Source of the DNA: Holothuria scabra
Lineage: Eukaryota > Echinodermata > Holothuroidea > Aspidochirotida > Holothuriidae
Direction: 5' to 3'
Assembly: GCA_037179385.1 (NCBI GenBank)
Contig: CM074193.1
Location: 42,316,846 to 42,380,845, forward strand
DNA: 64,000 bases
The notes beneath the pieces are model-generated. The model did not search any database. It had not been told where the DNA came from and was given only the letters and a program-made list of their open reading frames with translations. Numbering within the stretch: position 1 is the first letter of the stretch; the number at the start of each line of letters is the position of its first letter. Made by a program: the position numbers and the translations under genes. Shown here piece after piece: positions 11,670 through 23,475 of this stretch.

Positions 11670-12780
11670 GTGACACTTTGCTCGTTAACACGATATCTCA
11701 AGAAGGCAAAGTCGGAATGTTTTCAAACTTGGTACATAGATGCCCATAGTGAGAGAAAGAACCCTATTGTTTTTGAGGGGGTCAAAGGTCATACAGGGTC
11801 ATCAGGCATGAAAATCTGAAAACCTTGTTAACACGATACCTTGAGATAGGAAACTTCGATGAACGTCATTCTAAGTATGTATATGTATTCTTGTTACAGG
11901 GAGAACCTGTTGTTTTTAGCGGAGGTCAAAGGTCATACCGTGGTCACCAATATCTTGAGACAGGAAGCTTGGGTGAATTTCATACTTGATATGTGGATAT
12001 GTTATGGGTCGATAAAGCACCCTTGTTTTGTTGGTCGGGGTCAAAGGTCATTTGGGGTCACCAGGGGTCAGAACGTGAAAACCCCGTTAACACGATATCT
12101 TCAGATAGGAAACTTGGATGAATGTTATACTTGGTACGTAGATGTACTGTTGTTAGAAGAAGGGCCCTATTGTTTTTGGTGGAGGCAAAGTCATGTGGGG
12201 TCACCAGGGGTTAAAGTCTGAAAACCTTGTTAATGCCATATCTCAAGATAGGAAGCTTGGATTATTTTCATTTTTAGTATTTGGATGCGTTATAGTCAGA
12301 GGATGGTATCTGTTGTTTTTGGTGGAGATCAAAGGTCATTTGGGGTCAACTGGGGTCAAAGTCTGAAAATCTTGTTAAGAAGATATCTCAAGATAGGAAG
12401 CTTGGATAGATTTCATATTTGGTATGTTGATTTGTTATAGTCAGAAGATGGTCATTTTTTGAGATCAAAGGTCATCTATGGTCACAGGAGGTCACAGTCC
12501 GTTAATTCTGTGAATGCTTAATTTCAAGGTAGGAACCTTGAGTAGATTTGATATTTGGTATGTGTTATGATCAGGAAACGGTACCTATTGTATTTGGTGG
12601 AGGTCAAAGGTCATCTAGGCTTACGTAGATCCAAAAACTATAAATCTGTTTACATGAAATCTTAACATAGGAAGCTTGGATATATATCATATTTGATATG
12701 TGGATGCATTATGGGCAGGAAATGCTCCGATTATTTGTGGCAAAGGTCATCTGAGGTCAGCGAGTGTTGTCTGAAAATCA
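11670..12780 (+). repeat. About 140-bp tandem repeat array with AGGTCA half-sites
   Basis: About eight diverged units share a core of GGTCAAAGGTCAT, then GGGGTCACCAGGGGTCAAAG, CTGAAAATCTTGTTAACACG, ATATCTCAAGATAGGAAGCT and GGTATGTGGATGCGTTATGG. Core starts near 11779, 11933, 12038, 12183, 12325, 12462, 12601 and 12738 give spacings mostly of 137-145 bp. Exact DR1 elements (AGGTCA-A-AGGTCA) occur at 11933-11945 and 12601-12613. Other units differ by one or two bases. Short open frames across the array (for example 11859-12221) are not genes. Related units occur at 18.8-19.7 and 22.0-22.3 kb. Confidence 0.85.
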
Positions 12781-14289
12781 GAGATGCCAAGTGTCTCCAT
12801 TTAGGTGTAGTAATAACGATTTTCCACCCTTGATTTCGTCATTTTGAAAATCCGCCCAAAATTCTGCTTTTCAGCCTTTTAGTATCTTTGTCGAGCACTA
12901 AACAAGATGAAAAGTCAAAACCGACGTCTGATTGACGGACGCAACATTAATCAAAACGTAAAATCTAAGGAGTATTAACTTTTCATGGGAAAAACATCAC
13001 GAACGTGTCATCCCATTCCACGTAATACTGTTTGCTAAGGGCGGCTTAGATTTCAGCAGATGCATGCTGAAACATAGCCCACTTGGCAGACATATTTTGC
13101 ACTTGCTTCTATATTTTGCAGGATAGTTACACAATCAACACCTGCTAAGAAGACTGGGTGGACTTGAACAGAAAATCTCTGTTAAAAATTTTGATTGGTT
13201 CCATGCCCCAGTGATTGCAAACCTTCAGCCAATCACAACTCACGACACATTTAATGCAACTTTTTGTGTACGGCTAGCTAGAGGATCCAGCAAATTTCAG
13301 TGGAACATCGTAAAAAAATCGCTATTTGAATTATATACGGGTTTAAAAGTAACTAAATTGACGATATTCTACCGTGACAATTCTTGACTTTAGGAAGCAT
13401 TGAAAACTCAAAGTGTCTAGCTCCCTAAACTTAGAGGTTAAGGCTGAAAATGTATGGTTCGAGTGAGCAAGTGGACTAGTACTTCTGCCTAGGCCTACGT
13501 TTGTGCTAGTCAGCAGCACATTCCTTTCACAAAGCAGGATCGAGTACTGTAGGGGGTCAACAAAAATCTACTTGGCCAAGAACATCAAAAATATTTACAA
13601 GGCATGTGTAAAAGACCCTTATACAACAATCTGCAAAACTTTTGTGAGCATTATGTGAAGAGATTTTCTCTGCGATGTAATTTTCTTCAGCATGTCTTTG
13701 CACCTTTGCTGTTGCCTAACGCATAGCATATATGTACATTTTGAACCTATCCTTCCATGCTTGTTTCTGTATAATATCCTTAAGCCTACTGTGCAGTAAT
13801 AAATGTTTTCTTTCTTTTTTATTCTTAAACTTCTACCAATATTCTATTTGTTCTAGAACATGATATAAAGCATGCAGGAGCATATCTTGCTAGCAGAGTG
13901 GTATCTGCAGCGGGTGAAAACGTTTTGTTTTCGTTTGCTTGTGGTATTCTATGTATTGCATGATTATCCGCATACTGTACGATATCAGTATTCTTATACC
14001 GTATATAAATTTCTGGTACTTTGGGGCAATACGAAGAAATTATTATGTACTTTGTAGTTACGTTCCTGGAAAGTGTACGAAATTTGGTGGAAAAGTTTGC
14101 TGTATTGTTTTTAGTAAAAATGAATAAAATCTGTTACAAAAATGATCAATAAAGATGGATTAAAAGGGAAAAGGAATAAGACTCGAATAACTCTAATTCG
14201 AGGTTGCAGTTCTGTTGCAATTGATGAAACTATTAATTAATTGCTTCTAAAACATTTTGCATTTCAGTTTGCAATTCAGCAATGGCGAC
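12781..14289. other. Unassigned intronic DNA
   Basis: No domain-bearing frame, repeat end or RNA gene was recognised. Frames of about 60 aa near 13.9-14.1 kb look random. Confidence 0.4.
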
Positions 14290-14472
14290 CAGTGGCGGCA
14301 CCAAGGGGGCCATGGGGGCAAATGCCCCTTCCCCCCGTCAGAACCTTTGCCCCCATTTGCAACCCTGTCAGCTCCATAAAAATAGTGTATTAACAAGATT
14401 TGGCGCTCTTTTGCCCCCCCCCCCCCAGCATTTCCATTTGCCCCCACCTTTTTGATCCTGGTGCCGCCACTG
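14290..14472. mobile_element. 183-bp MITE with CAGTGGCGGCACCA ends
   Basis: The left end CAGTGGCGGCACCA and right end TGGTGCCGCCACTG are exact inverted repeats of 14 bp. The interior is a C-rich and G-rich low-complexity stretch built on GGGGGCAAATGCCCC-like words. No clear target duplication is visible. The ends resemble the CAGTGGC class seen at 55.7 and 62.0 kb, so a hAT-like origin is likely. Confidence 0.75.
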
Positions 14473-14827
14473 AATTGGCGGCGCCAAAATTTTTAAACAG
14501 GGACTTAGGGCAAAGGATAATGTCCTGTGGGAAAAAATCCTCTAGCAGCCCGAAAGCGAGCCCAAAGCGCCAGTTTCTAAGGGTGGGGGTGCTATCGGCG
14601 AAACCCCCTGAAGCCCGGAGGTATTAACGTATCTCCGTATGAAAGACGAAGAGAGGTTTTTCGGTTATTCCAACTCGCAACTGACTCTGGCTGGGAGGCA
14701 AGTGAGGGGAAAGACCAAAATCTGGGGGAAAATTCCATTTCTTGTTTCCCGTAACGCCACCACTGAATATCAGCCACGTACACCTCTGCATTGTTTAGCA
14801 AACCACATTTTATTTTTTTGTTTCTAG
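14473..14827. other. Unassigned DNA before exon B
   Basis: The final 15 bases form a T-rich tract ending TTTCTAG, the acceptor of the kinase exon at 14828. No other element was recognised. Confidence 0.4.
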
Positions 14828-14869
14828 AAAACGGTGTTCTGTTTATTGTAATGGAATATTGTCCTAATG
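14828..14869 (+). CDS. NEK-like kinase, exon B (beta4-beta5 and hinge)
   Basis: This 42-nt micro-exon encodes (E)NGVLFIVMEYCPN(G). It completes the Glu codon split from the exon ending at 3147 and leaves one G for the exon at 16886. LFIVMEYC is the beta5 strand, with Met as gatekeeper, and the hinge. PNGDL across the next junction matches the -GGDL turn of NEK kinases. The acceptor is TTTCTAG and the donor is GTGAGT. In-phase splicing on both sides makes this exon convincing despite its length. Confidence 0.82.
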
Positions 14870-16885
14870 GTGAGTAAGATTTTCAATATAATTCTTTGAT
14901 GAGCATGAAAGTAGAGTTAAAAGACAACTAAAGACCAAAGTTTACGATCGTCAGAGGAACCCTAAAGGGCAGGAACAGTCACTCCACTTAAGGAAGTGTA
15001 GTAATATAACCTGTTTCATATTTGGATGTCATGTGACATTAATTTTTCTCTCCAAATGTGAATTTATTAGAAGTAACTGATTGTTTTACATATAGTATGC
15101 AATAGTGTTAAAATTTATAAAGAAAGATGAAAGATACCTTGAAGGGATATGAAAAGTTAAATTGTGATGTTTGTTTTCTGCTTCAAAATAGCTTTTGGGG
15201 GACTGCCCTCTAGTAATAAACCCTTTAGAGAAAGGCACGGTGTTGGAGGAAAAGTGAGATCACACATTTTTGAAAACATTTAACAACTTATTCTAAAACA
15301 AAAATGTGTTACCGTGCTATTACTATTTGGAATTTTCTACCAGATACCTTCTGAACACATTATGATTCAATACTAAATTGATAAAAGTGTGCTGTAAAGA
15401 AGAGTAAAAGGGGCGGATTTTAATTACGTGGGTAGGTTGCTGGGTCGGGAGTTATTGCCTTATTGTGCTTTGTTGCTATTGCTTATTTCTTAAGCACTCT
15501 GTTAGATAAGCCACCTGGATTTCTTAGAGTGTTCTCCTTCTTAACAATCTATTTACCTCATACTTTTATGCCATTCATATATTTTCATAATTTTCACTTT
15601 GCTGTACTCTTTGAGATGGCGATGATTCACATCACATACTTGAAATGAGGAGATGAAAGGGCCGAATCATTTGTCATATAATACCCAGGACTACCAGTAG
15701 TCATCTACAGTCTGGATACTTTATCCTGTGCTGGATTTGACCTGTTTGTCAGAAAAGTAGGGAAAACTTGTATTTACCCCACCATTATTTAACTTTCAAT
15801 AGCTGAGACATAAATATATAAACAAACATTAAAAAATCAGTGACAGTTTCATCTATAAGTTAAGTGACATCTCTAAGTGCTAGTCTCAAAAGGTGATGTT
15901 TTATTTAGTCATTGCGCGTTTGAAACAAAAACAAAAGATAATTGCGCCAATCTTTGTATTTTCCTCATTGTGGAAGTACCGATTCCGTCCATCTGGAAGT
16001 TATGTAAAGCCAAAACTTTTCTTGTACGCTCCACGCTAACCAATGGAGGTGCCCGCGTACTTAGTCCTGCTGGCGCTCAACGTTCTCTCCCACTCCCGAT
16101 TTTATATTTGACCACATATGACCCGCCCCTTCTTCCTTCTGGTAAATCCTGAGTGTCGACTTCCTTGTTTAAAATGTAAATTTTATTGTAGAAATATACC
16201 TCTAAATCTCAGTTTATGATATCAGACCACCTAAAGACATTGTGAATCAACGTTCACATAGCCCCTAAGGGTGTATCTCATACAATTCGTGAGCAGACTC
16301 TTAAACACGTGTTTCGCATCTAAGCACTTATTTTGTTTAGTTTTGTTAAATTACTTTGGTAAAATGTTTGTCTGTCTAACACTGGATTTTAACAACTATT
16401 AACACTACATTTTTAACAATAATTAACCCTTCAAATTTAACAATATTAAACACTACTTGTTTAAGAATTAATAACACTACATGCTTAAGAATTAAACGTG
16501 TTTAATAGCGAAATATTTAGGAATCGGACACCTGGTTGAGCATCTAAATATGTTTACAAATTGGAGAGCAAAAAGTGCTAGACAATCGTTTAATTCCTAA
16601 ACACCGTTTTAGTATGGTCCTTCAAATTGGACGTGAGAAGTCACTGTTTTGTGTAAGTCTGCTGTCAGTGGCAAGTCCAAATAATATTCTAATTATAGTA
16701 TTTTTGCCCATCAATGATATCAGGTATTTCTTAAGATGCATAATTCGCAAAGAAAACTTTCAAAGTTGGTGTAGTGGAGTAACAAATGGCAAATGCTTTT
16801 CCCATTAATCCGTTTTCAGAAAAGGTGTCAAAGCAAATATTTAAACAAGTAGTAGCTACTCAATACGTTTATTTTTTATCTACAG
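14870..16885. other. Unassigned intron
   Basis: No coding frame was recognised. A degenerate minisatellite lies at 16378-16510 and is listed separately. A T-rich tract and CTACAG acceptor close the intron at 16885. Confidence 0.4.
16378..16510. repeat. Degenerate minisatellite of about 30 bp
   Basis: Words of the form TTAA(C/G)AATTAA and AACACTACAT recur four to five times (TTAACACTACATTTTTAACA, ATAACACTACATGCTTAAGA and others). The units are diverged, and the exact period was not determined. Confidence 0.45.
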
Positions 16886-17019
16886 GGGATTTACAAAACA
16901 TGTTATCTCAATATCCAGTTTTGGACATCAAAACTGTCATGCAGTGGTTTACTCAGTTGTGTCTTGCCCTCCAGCATGTTCATTCCAAAGATATTATTCA
17001 CAGGAATGTGAAGCCAACA
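16886..17019 (+). CDS. NEK-like kinase, exon C (alphaD to catalytic loop, HRN)
   Basis: This 134-nt exon encodes (G)DLQNMLSQYPVLDIKTV, then MQWFTQLCLALQHVHSKDII, then HRNVKPT. The W-F-Q-CLAL-HVH helix (alphaE) is the NEK pattern. The catalytic loop is HRNVKPT, so the catalytic Asp of HRD is Asn (codon AAT). The Lys two residues later is kept, and the metal-binding Asn is the first residue of the next exon. The acceptor is CTACAG, the donor is GTAAGT, and the exon ends on a codon boundary. Without the catalytic base, phosphotransfer should be weak or absent, so the product may be a pseudokinase. A sequencing error or decaying gene would give the same appearance. Confidence 0.85.
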
Positions 17020-17639
17020 GTAAGTGGGACACTTTTGATTCAAACGCAAAAGGATTTACTGTCCTACTTTGGCATTGGCTTTGTATGTTACATGATCGTA
17101 TGTTAACGAAAGTTCCATAACTAGACAGAATCAATGAAGGCTAACACTGTTCCCGTAAAAACATTTTCGTTTTAAAAATATCTACAGTGTTTGATAAATA
17201 TGCTAATTTTTTGCCGCGTGGTGACTGCGGAATTTGGACTGAAGCATTCCCCAGGTAAAACCATATCTTCTACAGGTGTGCCAGGTTTTCAAATGGTAAA
17301 AGCTGATTTCTTTTTTATGCCAAAAATTGTCCTCTTCCAGCTGGATTTCTACTGAATTGGGTTAACTACAGAGTGGGAAGGTGTTTTTTGTCTTACATTA
17401 TTTAATTTGATTCAGACATTATGCTTATTTCTGTAGAAATGCTGCATGATCACTTTTCCATTTTCTCTGGAAGCTGCCAAATGTCATACTTTGTTGCAAA
17501 ATATAGATTTTAATTAATTTTGCTACCTACCAAAGTAATAAATTAGCAGTCTTATGATTCTGCGTGATTCGGTAAGTATTGGCTCGTGCTGCTTGTATTA
17601 ATTATATGGTAATACATCACATCATACAATGTAAAAAAC
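17020..17639. other. Unassigned intron
   Basis: AT-rich DNA with no recognised gene or repeat between the kinase exon and the PLE fragment. Confidence 0.4.
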
Positions 17640-18670
17640 CAGACACCTAGGTTTTTCACATGGCGTTTTGCCATTATTGGGTTGAGAATCAATGGAAGGG
17701 GGGGGAGATACGTACCAACAGAGACTTCATGTTAAGTGGTTGATAATGAGGGACTACTGGAGGTTCACAGAAAAAAAAAAAAAAACTTGGTTGTTGGGGT
17801 AGAGGATAAAATGCTATATGAAAGTCAACCTCACGTAAAGGTGGCGCTACAGCCGGGTAATAATTGATCACAAGGGGTATACGGCTGGGATTTGCTTCCC
17901 CCCGGTATGACAACAGGCTGCTTCTTTCCAGGTAGAGTATCCATTTTACGTGATAATTTAATAAATGGGTTTGGGAAAACTCTGTGGAGGAAAATTTAAG
18001 GATCTCAGTGCCTGACGAGTGAATAAATCCTCACCCGAGCAGATACCGAGGTACCTTAACATACTTAGAGATGGTGTGATGATATGTGGGTTTAGAATAC
18101 ACGGAAGTTTCGAAATTAACATTTTCATTCATAACCAGTACATCGACAAATGGGATTTCCTTAGTAGAGTACTCGGTAGTAAAAGTTATGGAATCATGAA
18201 AATTGCTAACCAAGAAGAAGAAACGGTCAAGTTCTTGTTTCCCATGTTCCCATTACATAAAAATGTCGTCTATATACCCTACATACGAAGACGGTTTAGA
18301 CGGGGAAATGTATGAATATATTGGCGTAAAAGAGGGCCGTTCTTGTGCTTTAGGTAGTGACGATCATTAAAGATGAAACTATTATTAGCGTAAATAAACT
18401 TAATCAACCGGGAAGTCTTCAGCATATTTCGTTATAACATTCAGGGCCATCATCCAACTACAAGCTAAAATAACCCCTCTATGGGCGATATTCGTGTAAA
18501 AAGCGGAGACATCCAAGGTAATCAAGGGGTTGGATATCGCACCCATTTCCGAAAATAATGAAGAGTAAGGTAATGCCACGTGTAGTATCCTTATGGCACT
18601 TGCTCTATTGTGCCTTTTAATGGGCATCGTATTTTGTACGCATGGTACGTATTGTTGCGCATGCAAAATT
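17640..18670 (-). pseudogene. PLE-3 reverse transcriptase remnant, copy a
   Basis: Three minus-strand frames give pieces of a Penelope-type RT in the right order. Near 18550-18430 there is LITLDVSAFYTNIAHRGVI (fingers/palm, motif A region). Near 18270 there is GYIDDIF (the catalytic YxDD-type box). At 18200-18040 there is EIPFVDVLVMNENVNFETSV and VYSKPTYHH. At 17905-17700 there is SRIPLVINYYPAVAPPLREV and EPPVVPHYQPLNMKSLLVR (thumb). Stops and frame changes separate them, and the GIY-YIG endonuclease end is missing. A better preserved relative lies at 23.95-25.14 kb, and both share TTGGGTTGAGAxTC near their truncation points. No (TA)n array flanks this copy. Confidence 0.8.
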
Positions 18671-18784
18671 ACGTGTTACGTCAGCTTGCTCTAAAAATGT
18701 ACTTTACGTTGACACAAAATTGAAGCGAGATACCTTTTAAAGAATTTTAATTAAAAAATGAACAATACTTATTTAATTTCACAA
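18671..18784. other. Unassigned spacer
   Basis: Short AT-rich stretch between the PLE remnant and the repeat array. Nothing was recognised. Confidence 0.4.
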
Positions 18785-19735
18785 GATGGTCCCTAATGTT
18801 TTGGTTGAGGTAAAAGGTCATCTGGGGTCACCGGTGTCGAAGTCTGAAAATCATATTAAATGCCATATCGCAAGAAAGGAATCTTGGATAGAATTTATAT
18901 TTGGGTAAGTGGATTCATTATGGTCAGAAAATGCCCCCTATTGATTTTTGTTGTCACCGAGGTCAAAGTCTGAAACTCTTTTTATGCGATATCTCAAGAT
19001 AGCAATCTAAAATAGACCTTATATTTGGAAAGTAGATACGATATTGTCAGAAGATAAACCCTATTGTTTTGGGGAGGTGAGAGGTCGCGTAGGGTCCCCG
19101 TGGTCAAAGTCTGAAACTCTTCATGCCAAGATGATGTTCAAAAGTGGCAATGAATTGGGAAACTCAAGGCCGAGTGGCAGTGGGAGTATTATAACACAGG
19201 TTCTTCTTCAAAATAACGCATTTAGCAAAAATTGTATTTGAAACATCGTACTCTATGGAATATTTACACCTTTCTCGATTTGAAATTTTTCAAGTTCAAG
19301 TACTTGGAACGTTTTAAATGAAAGAAGAAAATTTAAAGAGGGATCAAAATAACTTAGCACCTGTTGGACTAGATTTGTAACTAGACTGATGGGTTTTTAT
19401 TGCACTGTACGACCGTGCGTTCTGTGGTATCAACCTCTCATGCTTGATAACACGGTCAAAGTCTGAAAATCTTGTGAAAAGGATATCTAAAGATATTTAG
19501 AATGTTGATTTATTATGGTCACAAGATGGTCCTTGTTGTTTTTGACTAAAGTACATTTGGGGTCAGGTTGGGTCACGAGGGGTCAAAGTCTAAAAGTCTT
19601 GTTAATGCGATATCTCAAGATAGGAAACTTTGTTAGATTTATATGTGGTATGTGGATGCGTTATGGTCAGAGGGTGGTCCCTACTGATTTCGGTTCTCAA
19701 TGAAAACCCAATTTTTTGAAATACCTCATATTTTT
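18785..19735 (+). repeat. 140-bp repeat, second array (degenerate, interrupted)
   Basis: Units recognisable near 18785, 18950, 19075, 19448 and 19548 carry the words GGTCATCTGGGGTCACCGG, CAAAGTCTGAAA, ATATCTCAAGATAG and GGTCAGAAGATGGTCC. An unrelated insert lies at about 19120-19440. These units are older than those at 11.7 kb, and no exact DR1 remains. Confidence 0.75.
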
Positions 19736-20439
19736 AAGATTTTCACCAGCAGAATATAGATTTTCCAAACTTCTTCGCAAAACCTCTGTAATAAATTTCA
19801 GGGGTGTAGGATGGTCTGAGTTTGGGTGGGTGCGCTCTCCTTGAAGAAGGTGGAACTCAATTCCAAAGAGGCCTGCAAAATCGTGTGTAAGGGTAAAAGA
19901 ACAAGGTCACCTCAATCAATCCCGAAGCCTGTGTAAATTGCACCTTTCTATCCGTCATAGGGTTTCTTTACAGGATTGTGATCCTTACTTTGTCACTACG
20001 TAAATGTGCCTTCCCGGGGAATTTCCCATTATCCTTTGAGAAATTGTGGTTAATGTTAGGTTGCTTAGATGCAAAATGGTGCAACATGTGGAATTTTTTT
20101 ACTAATATGACGGAAAATGTGAATTATAATTTTGGTTATTTGGAAGGGGAGAACATTTTACCTAAGAAAATGACCTTCTGAAGACCTCCTAACCCCTACT
20201 GCCTTACAAATGGTCATGTGGCTGAGTGTAAGTAGCGAAGCGCGCCGAAATTGGATCATTAAAGAAGATTTCCATAAAAATCCATACAATCAGGTTCTGC
20301 ATCTTGACACTTTCAAATGCCAAACAAACCTTCATGCCACTCAAAAAGCCAGTCTTTGGCCTGGTAATTCGTAAACAGCTTTCAATATTTCTACTGTGCT
20401 TCTCCAAAAGTTTCTACCGGAAGGTGTTGACAAGAGTTA
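19736..20439. other. Unassigned DNA, fragments of dispersed repeats
   Basis: The words TTAGATGCAAAATGGTGCAA (about 20065) and GCGAAGCGCGCCGAAATTG (about 20236) recur near 58215 and 62633. This stretch is therefore probably an old copy of the same transposon group, without clear ends. Confidence 0.4.
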
Positions 20440-20556
20440 GAGTTAGATGAAGTTTTACGGCCCGGCTTCTAACCAGTTGGTTTTAGTCGAGCCGGCCGCG
20501 CCCGCCGCGCCCATTTCCAGATGTGGCTCACCGGCCTGTTTTCTCCACTCTATTGC
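20440..20556 (-). repeat. tRNA-derived SINE, copy 2 (head missing)
   Basis: AGTTTTACGGCCCGGCTTCT to the CTCCACTCTATTGC block matches the body of the other SINE copies. The tRNA-like head with the A and B boxes is absent, so this is a 5'-truncated, older copy. Confidence 0.7.
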
Positions 20557-21959
20557 TAATATATCATTAAGTGCAATTGCAGTAGCTTTCATTTTTAAAG
20601 TCCTCTGTATTGAAGGATCAACACTGAAGGAAGGTCTGAAGCACGCGAGGCGCGGGAAAATTTTGATAGTTAAGAGCCATTTGTGACAGAAAATGAGTGC
20701 AGTAGATGCACCACTCCGTCGAAAACGTACCTCATCCTCCCCTCTGAAGAAATCTATATCTTAAACGTCTTTTGAGATAATTTACCAAATTTCCGATTAT
20801 TTATTAGAAATAGATAGGGGGACTTCCTTGTGTCCCCTAAGTATCGCCGCCACTAATTGACAGTATGATTGTTTTTGTCCTAAAATTGGATTTTTTACAC
20901 TGGATAAGTTTCTATTCATCAACGTCTGTTTCTTGAACGTAAACAACTAACCGCAAACAACTTGCAAGAAGTCTCCAAAATGTCTATCATTTTTTATTTA
21001 ACATTTTGCCAATGTACTCTACGAGAGAAATTCTCATTAAAAATTTTCAATACCAAATTTGACCGTAAGAATATAAGCAACTTTTGTGAGAAAATTCTGG
21101 GAATACCACTTTTAGAAGTTGTTTGCGATCCTAAAAGTAAGGACGATTTTCGGCGATCTATTGGGTATTTTTATTCAGACGTCTTCTAATACGCTTCTTG
21201 CCTTGGTGGCGATTCGTTTCGATAGTCTTCCCAAAGCATCTTCGGCACACTTCTGTATATGACGTCAGATAGTGCACCACCCGACTTTATACTTTACTTT
21301 ATTCATATGGATATTTGCCAATGAATTCCCAGCAAGCTGCAGAAACGTCAAAGCCGAAAAGTGCATAATCCTTACAAATAGGTCTCAATGCATCCATCAA
21401 TATTGCTTCTTTAAACATTATCGCCTATTTACTCTTAATATAAGGGTAAAGTGGCGTATACGAAGGCTGTCAGATAAATTTATATTCGTATCCTCTTATA
21501 GGCACAAGACGGATGTGCTAGGTATAGACGGCGGTTAGGTAGTAACAAGGATGTCTTCTTGAGCTTTTATTTCTTTTTTGGTCTTATATTAAGCGGAACT
21601 CAACCTGGTGAGGGGAGGTGCGTCCACACGCCCCGAACCCCCAGCTTACGTCCATGAGTTTCCAATTTTTGGTCATAGCTCCCCCTCTTCTTCTTTATAT
21701 ATATAGCGACTGATTTCCCTTTGGAGGTTTCAGGTTGTCCCTAGAGAAAATCTTGCCTCCCATCCGAATTCCTGGCGCCATTGCTGCATGTATACTCTTT
21801 CTAAGAGCGAAGCAACTCTGATTTGATTAATTAAAGTTTTGCCTCTTTTAAACTTTTTTTCTGCGGACTTTCATGATAATATACCCCAAAATTCGAACTT
21901 ACTTCACAAAGGAACCGACTTTTAAATTTATTTGACAAAGTTCTATTCTCAGTCGAATA
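20557..21959. other. Unassigned intronic DNA
   Basis: No gene was recognised. The sequence at 20815-20865 (GTGTCCCCTAAGTATCGCCGCCACTAATTG) looks like the end of a CAGTGGCGG-type element, but the partner end was not found. The region 21590-21700 (CCCCGAACCCCCAGCTTACG) resembles dispersed repeat sequence. Confidence 0.35.
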
Positions 21960-22300
21960 AATCTAGCAACATGGTCAAAGGTCATTTTCGGTCACCAGGA
22001 GTCAAAAATTATAACCTTTTTAAAAACGATATTTCTAGATAGCGGTCTGTCTGTCTTTTCTGTCTATCTATCTGTCTGTCTGTCTTTTTTATCTGCTCAT
22101 CTCATCTGTTGTCACTGTAGATCAAACTGTGAATGAAATCATTGTTACATATTAAACACATCTCACAGTTGGAGACTAAGATTTCACATGCGGTTTGTGG
22201 ATGTACATTATGGTGGAAAGATGCTCTCTGTTTTGTTGGTGGAGGTCAAAGGTCATCTGGGATAACACAATCATTTCTTGAACATGGTCGTAAATGCGGT
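21960..22300 (+). repeat. 140-bp repeat remnants split by a microsatellite
   Basis: One unit starts near 21970 (GGTCAAAGGTCATTTTCGGTCACCAGG). The second is near 22190-22262 and includes an exact DR1, AGGTCAAAGGTCA, at 22243-22255. Between them lies a (CTGT)n/(CTAT)n microsatellite at about 22045-22090. Confidence 0.75.
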
Positions 22301-23086
22301 AACCTTTAATTAAGGAGACATAATCCCTGATGCCATCATTGAAATGAAAAGTTTATGTATCATCGAAATCAAAATGCATTTTTGCATCCTGGTTCGAAAT
22401 TGGCTTCATTAATATTCAAATAATACCAGTTATTGACTCATTTCAATAAGTAGTGATACCGAGTTGAGGAGGTTCGCGGTCATATCAGGAAGCCTTTTAC
22501 AAGTCGTGATCGTAACGTAAACTCATTTTACTGTACATGCGTCATCGATGGACGGCCATTTTCCCATTGCACCCAGACGCCAGCCATCCATTAATCACCG
22601 AGGTTGGTTTTCACATTTCGGTAATCGATGAAAATGAGCTTATTATGGTGCTGTTATTTTAATCCGTCAATAGGTAAAAATTTCTCCTGATGATGAAAGA
22701 TTTAGCAGACATCGTGGTTAGATGAATCATTGGGAAGGAAAATAAAAGCCTTACCCTTCGCAAATTTCGGGAGTTTGCAGTCCATAATGGCATTGCAGCC
22801 TTATTCTGAAGTCATAATTACGAATTCAGTGCACTTTTTTATACATCTGATAAGACATTCCTACGAGGAATTTTATAAATTATCTTTGGGTTGACGAATG
22901 TGTGAAAGTCAACTTGTGATGAATATCTTGGAAGTTACAGTCTTCCTATTCTTACTCTCTATTTTCTCTGTTTTCTTTGAGGTGTTACTCAATTATTACA
23001 TACTATTTTATTTTGCCTGCAAAGATATCTTTGTGTGTGTCAGCCAGAAAATAATAACTTCTCACAAAATTGCTGATTCCTTTTAG
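22301..23086. other. Unassigned intron
   Basis: No coding or repeat signal was recognised. The intron ends in GATTCCTTTTAG at 23086. Confidence 0.4.
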
Positions 23087-23154
23087 AACATATTTTTGAC
23101 TGATTCATGGAAGATAAAGCTCGGAGACTTTGGTATTGCCAAAATTCTGAAAAG
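23087..23154 (+). CDS. NEK-like kinase, exon D (metal-binding Asn and DFG)
   Basis: This 68-nt exon encodes NIFLTDSWKIKLGDFGIAKI plus LK and two bases of an Arg codon. The leading Asn completes the HRN-KxxN catalytic loop of the previous exon, NIFLT and KLGDFGIA are the NEK-type beta7-beta8 and DFG motifs, and DFG is intact. The acceptor is CTTTTAG and the donor is GTACGT. The next exon must supply one base. The activation loop (a GTPYY-SPE segment in NEKs) should follow, but I did not find it in the plus-strand sequence up to 39.6 kb, which is largely retroelement. Confidence 0.85.
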
Positions 23155-23189
23155 GTACGTGTTGAGTTTGTTACGATCTTTTTCTCCAG

Positions 23190-23475
23190 TTGCTGCTAAA
23201 TTGGTTCATTCAACTGTGACTCAGCCAATATAGTCTACTACCTCTATTGTGCTATATGCCCCATCGGACCTATGTAGGAGAAACGTGCGATAAATTTCGT
23301 CTTAAATTCAACAACCATTAGCACTAAATTAGACATAATAAGACCGAGCCCCTGTGGCAGCGCATTCTCACTCACCGAATCATTCCATCCAGAATCTACG
23401 TTTATTTATTTCAGCTAGTAATTTTTAGTTGATAAACGTAAACAATTCGAATTTAAGGCAATTCTAAAACTGGTA
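23190..23475 (+). pseudogene. PLE GIY-YIG endonuclease remnant
   Basis: Plus-strand translation from about 23222 gives NIVYYLYCAICPIGPMYVGE followed by a TCDKFRLKFNNH-like segment. This is the GIY-YIG core (I-Y-L-C--C----YVGET) of Penelope-like elements. A degenerate C-terminal part follows (LPNHS-like at about 23380). Stops interrupt it. It sits only about 35-70 bp after the kinase donor and in the orientation opposite to PLE-3 copy b. Confidence 0.7.

Noticed and set aside
11859..12221. 120-aa plus-strand frame in the 140-bp repeat array
   Set aside because: The frame follows the repeat units and is not kept from unit to unit.
11670..12780. CRISPR-like regular repeats
   Set aside because: The units are contiguous, about 140 bp, diverged and without unique spacers, in an animal genome.
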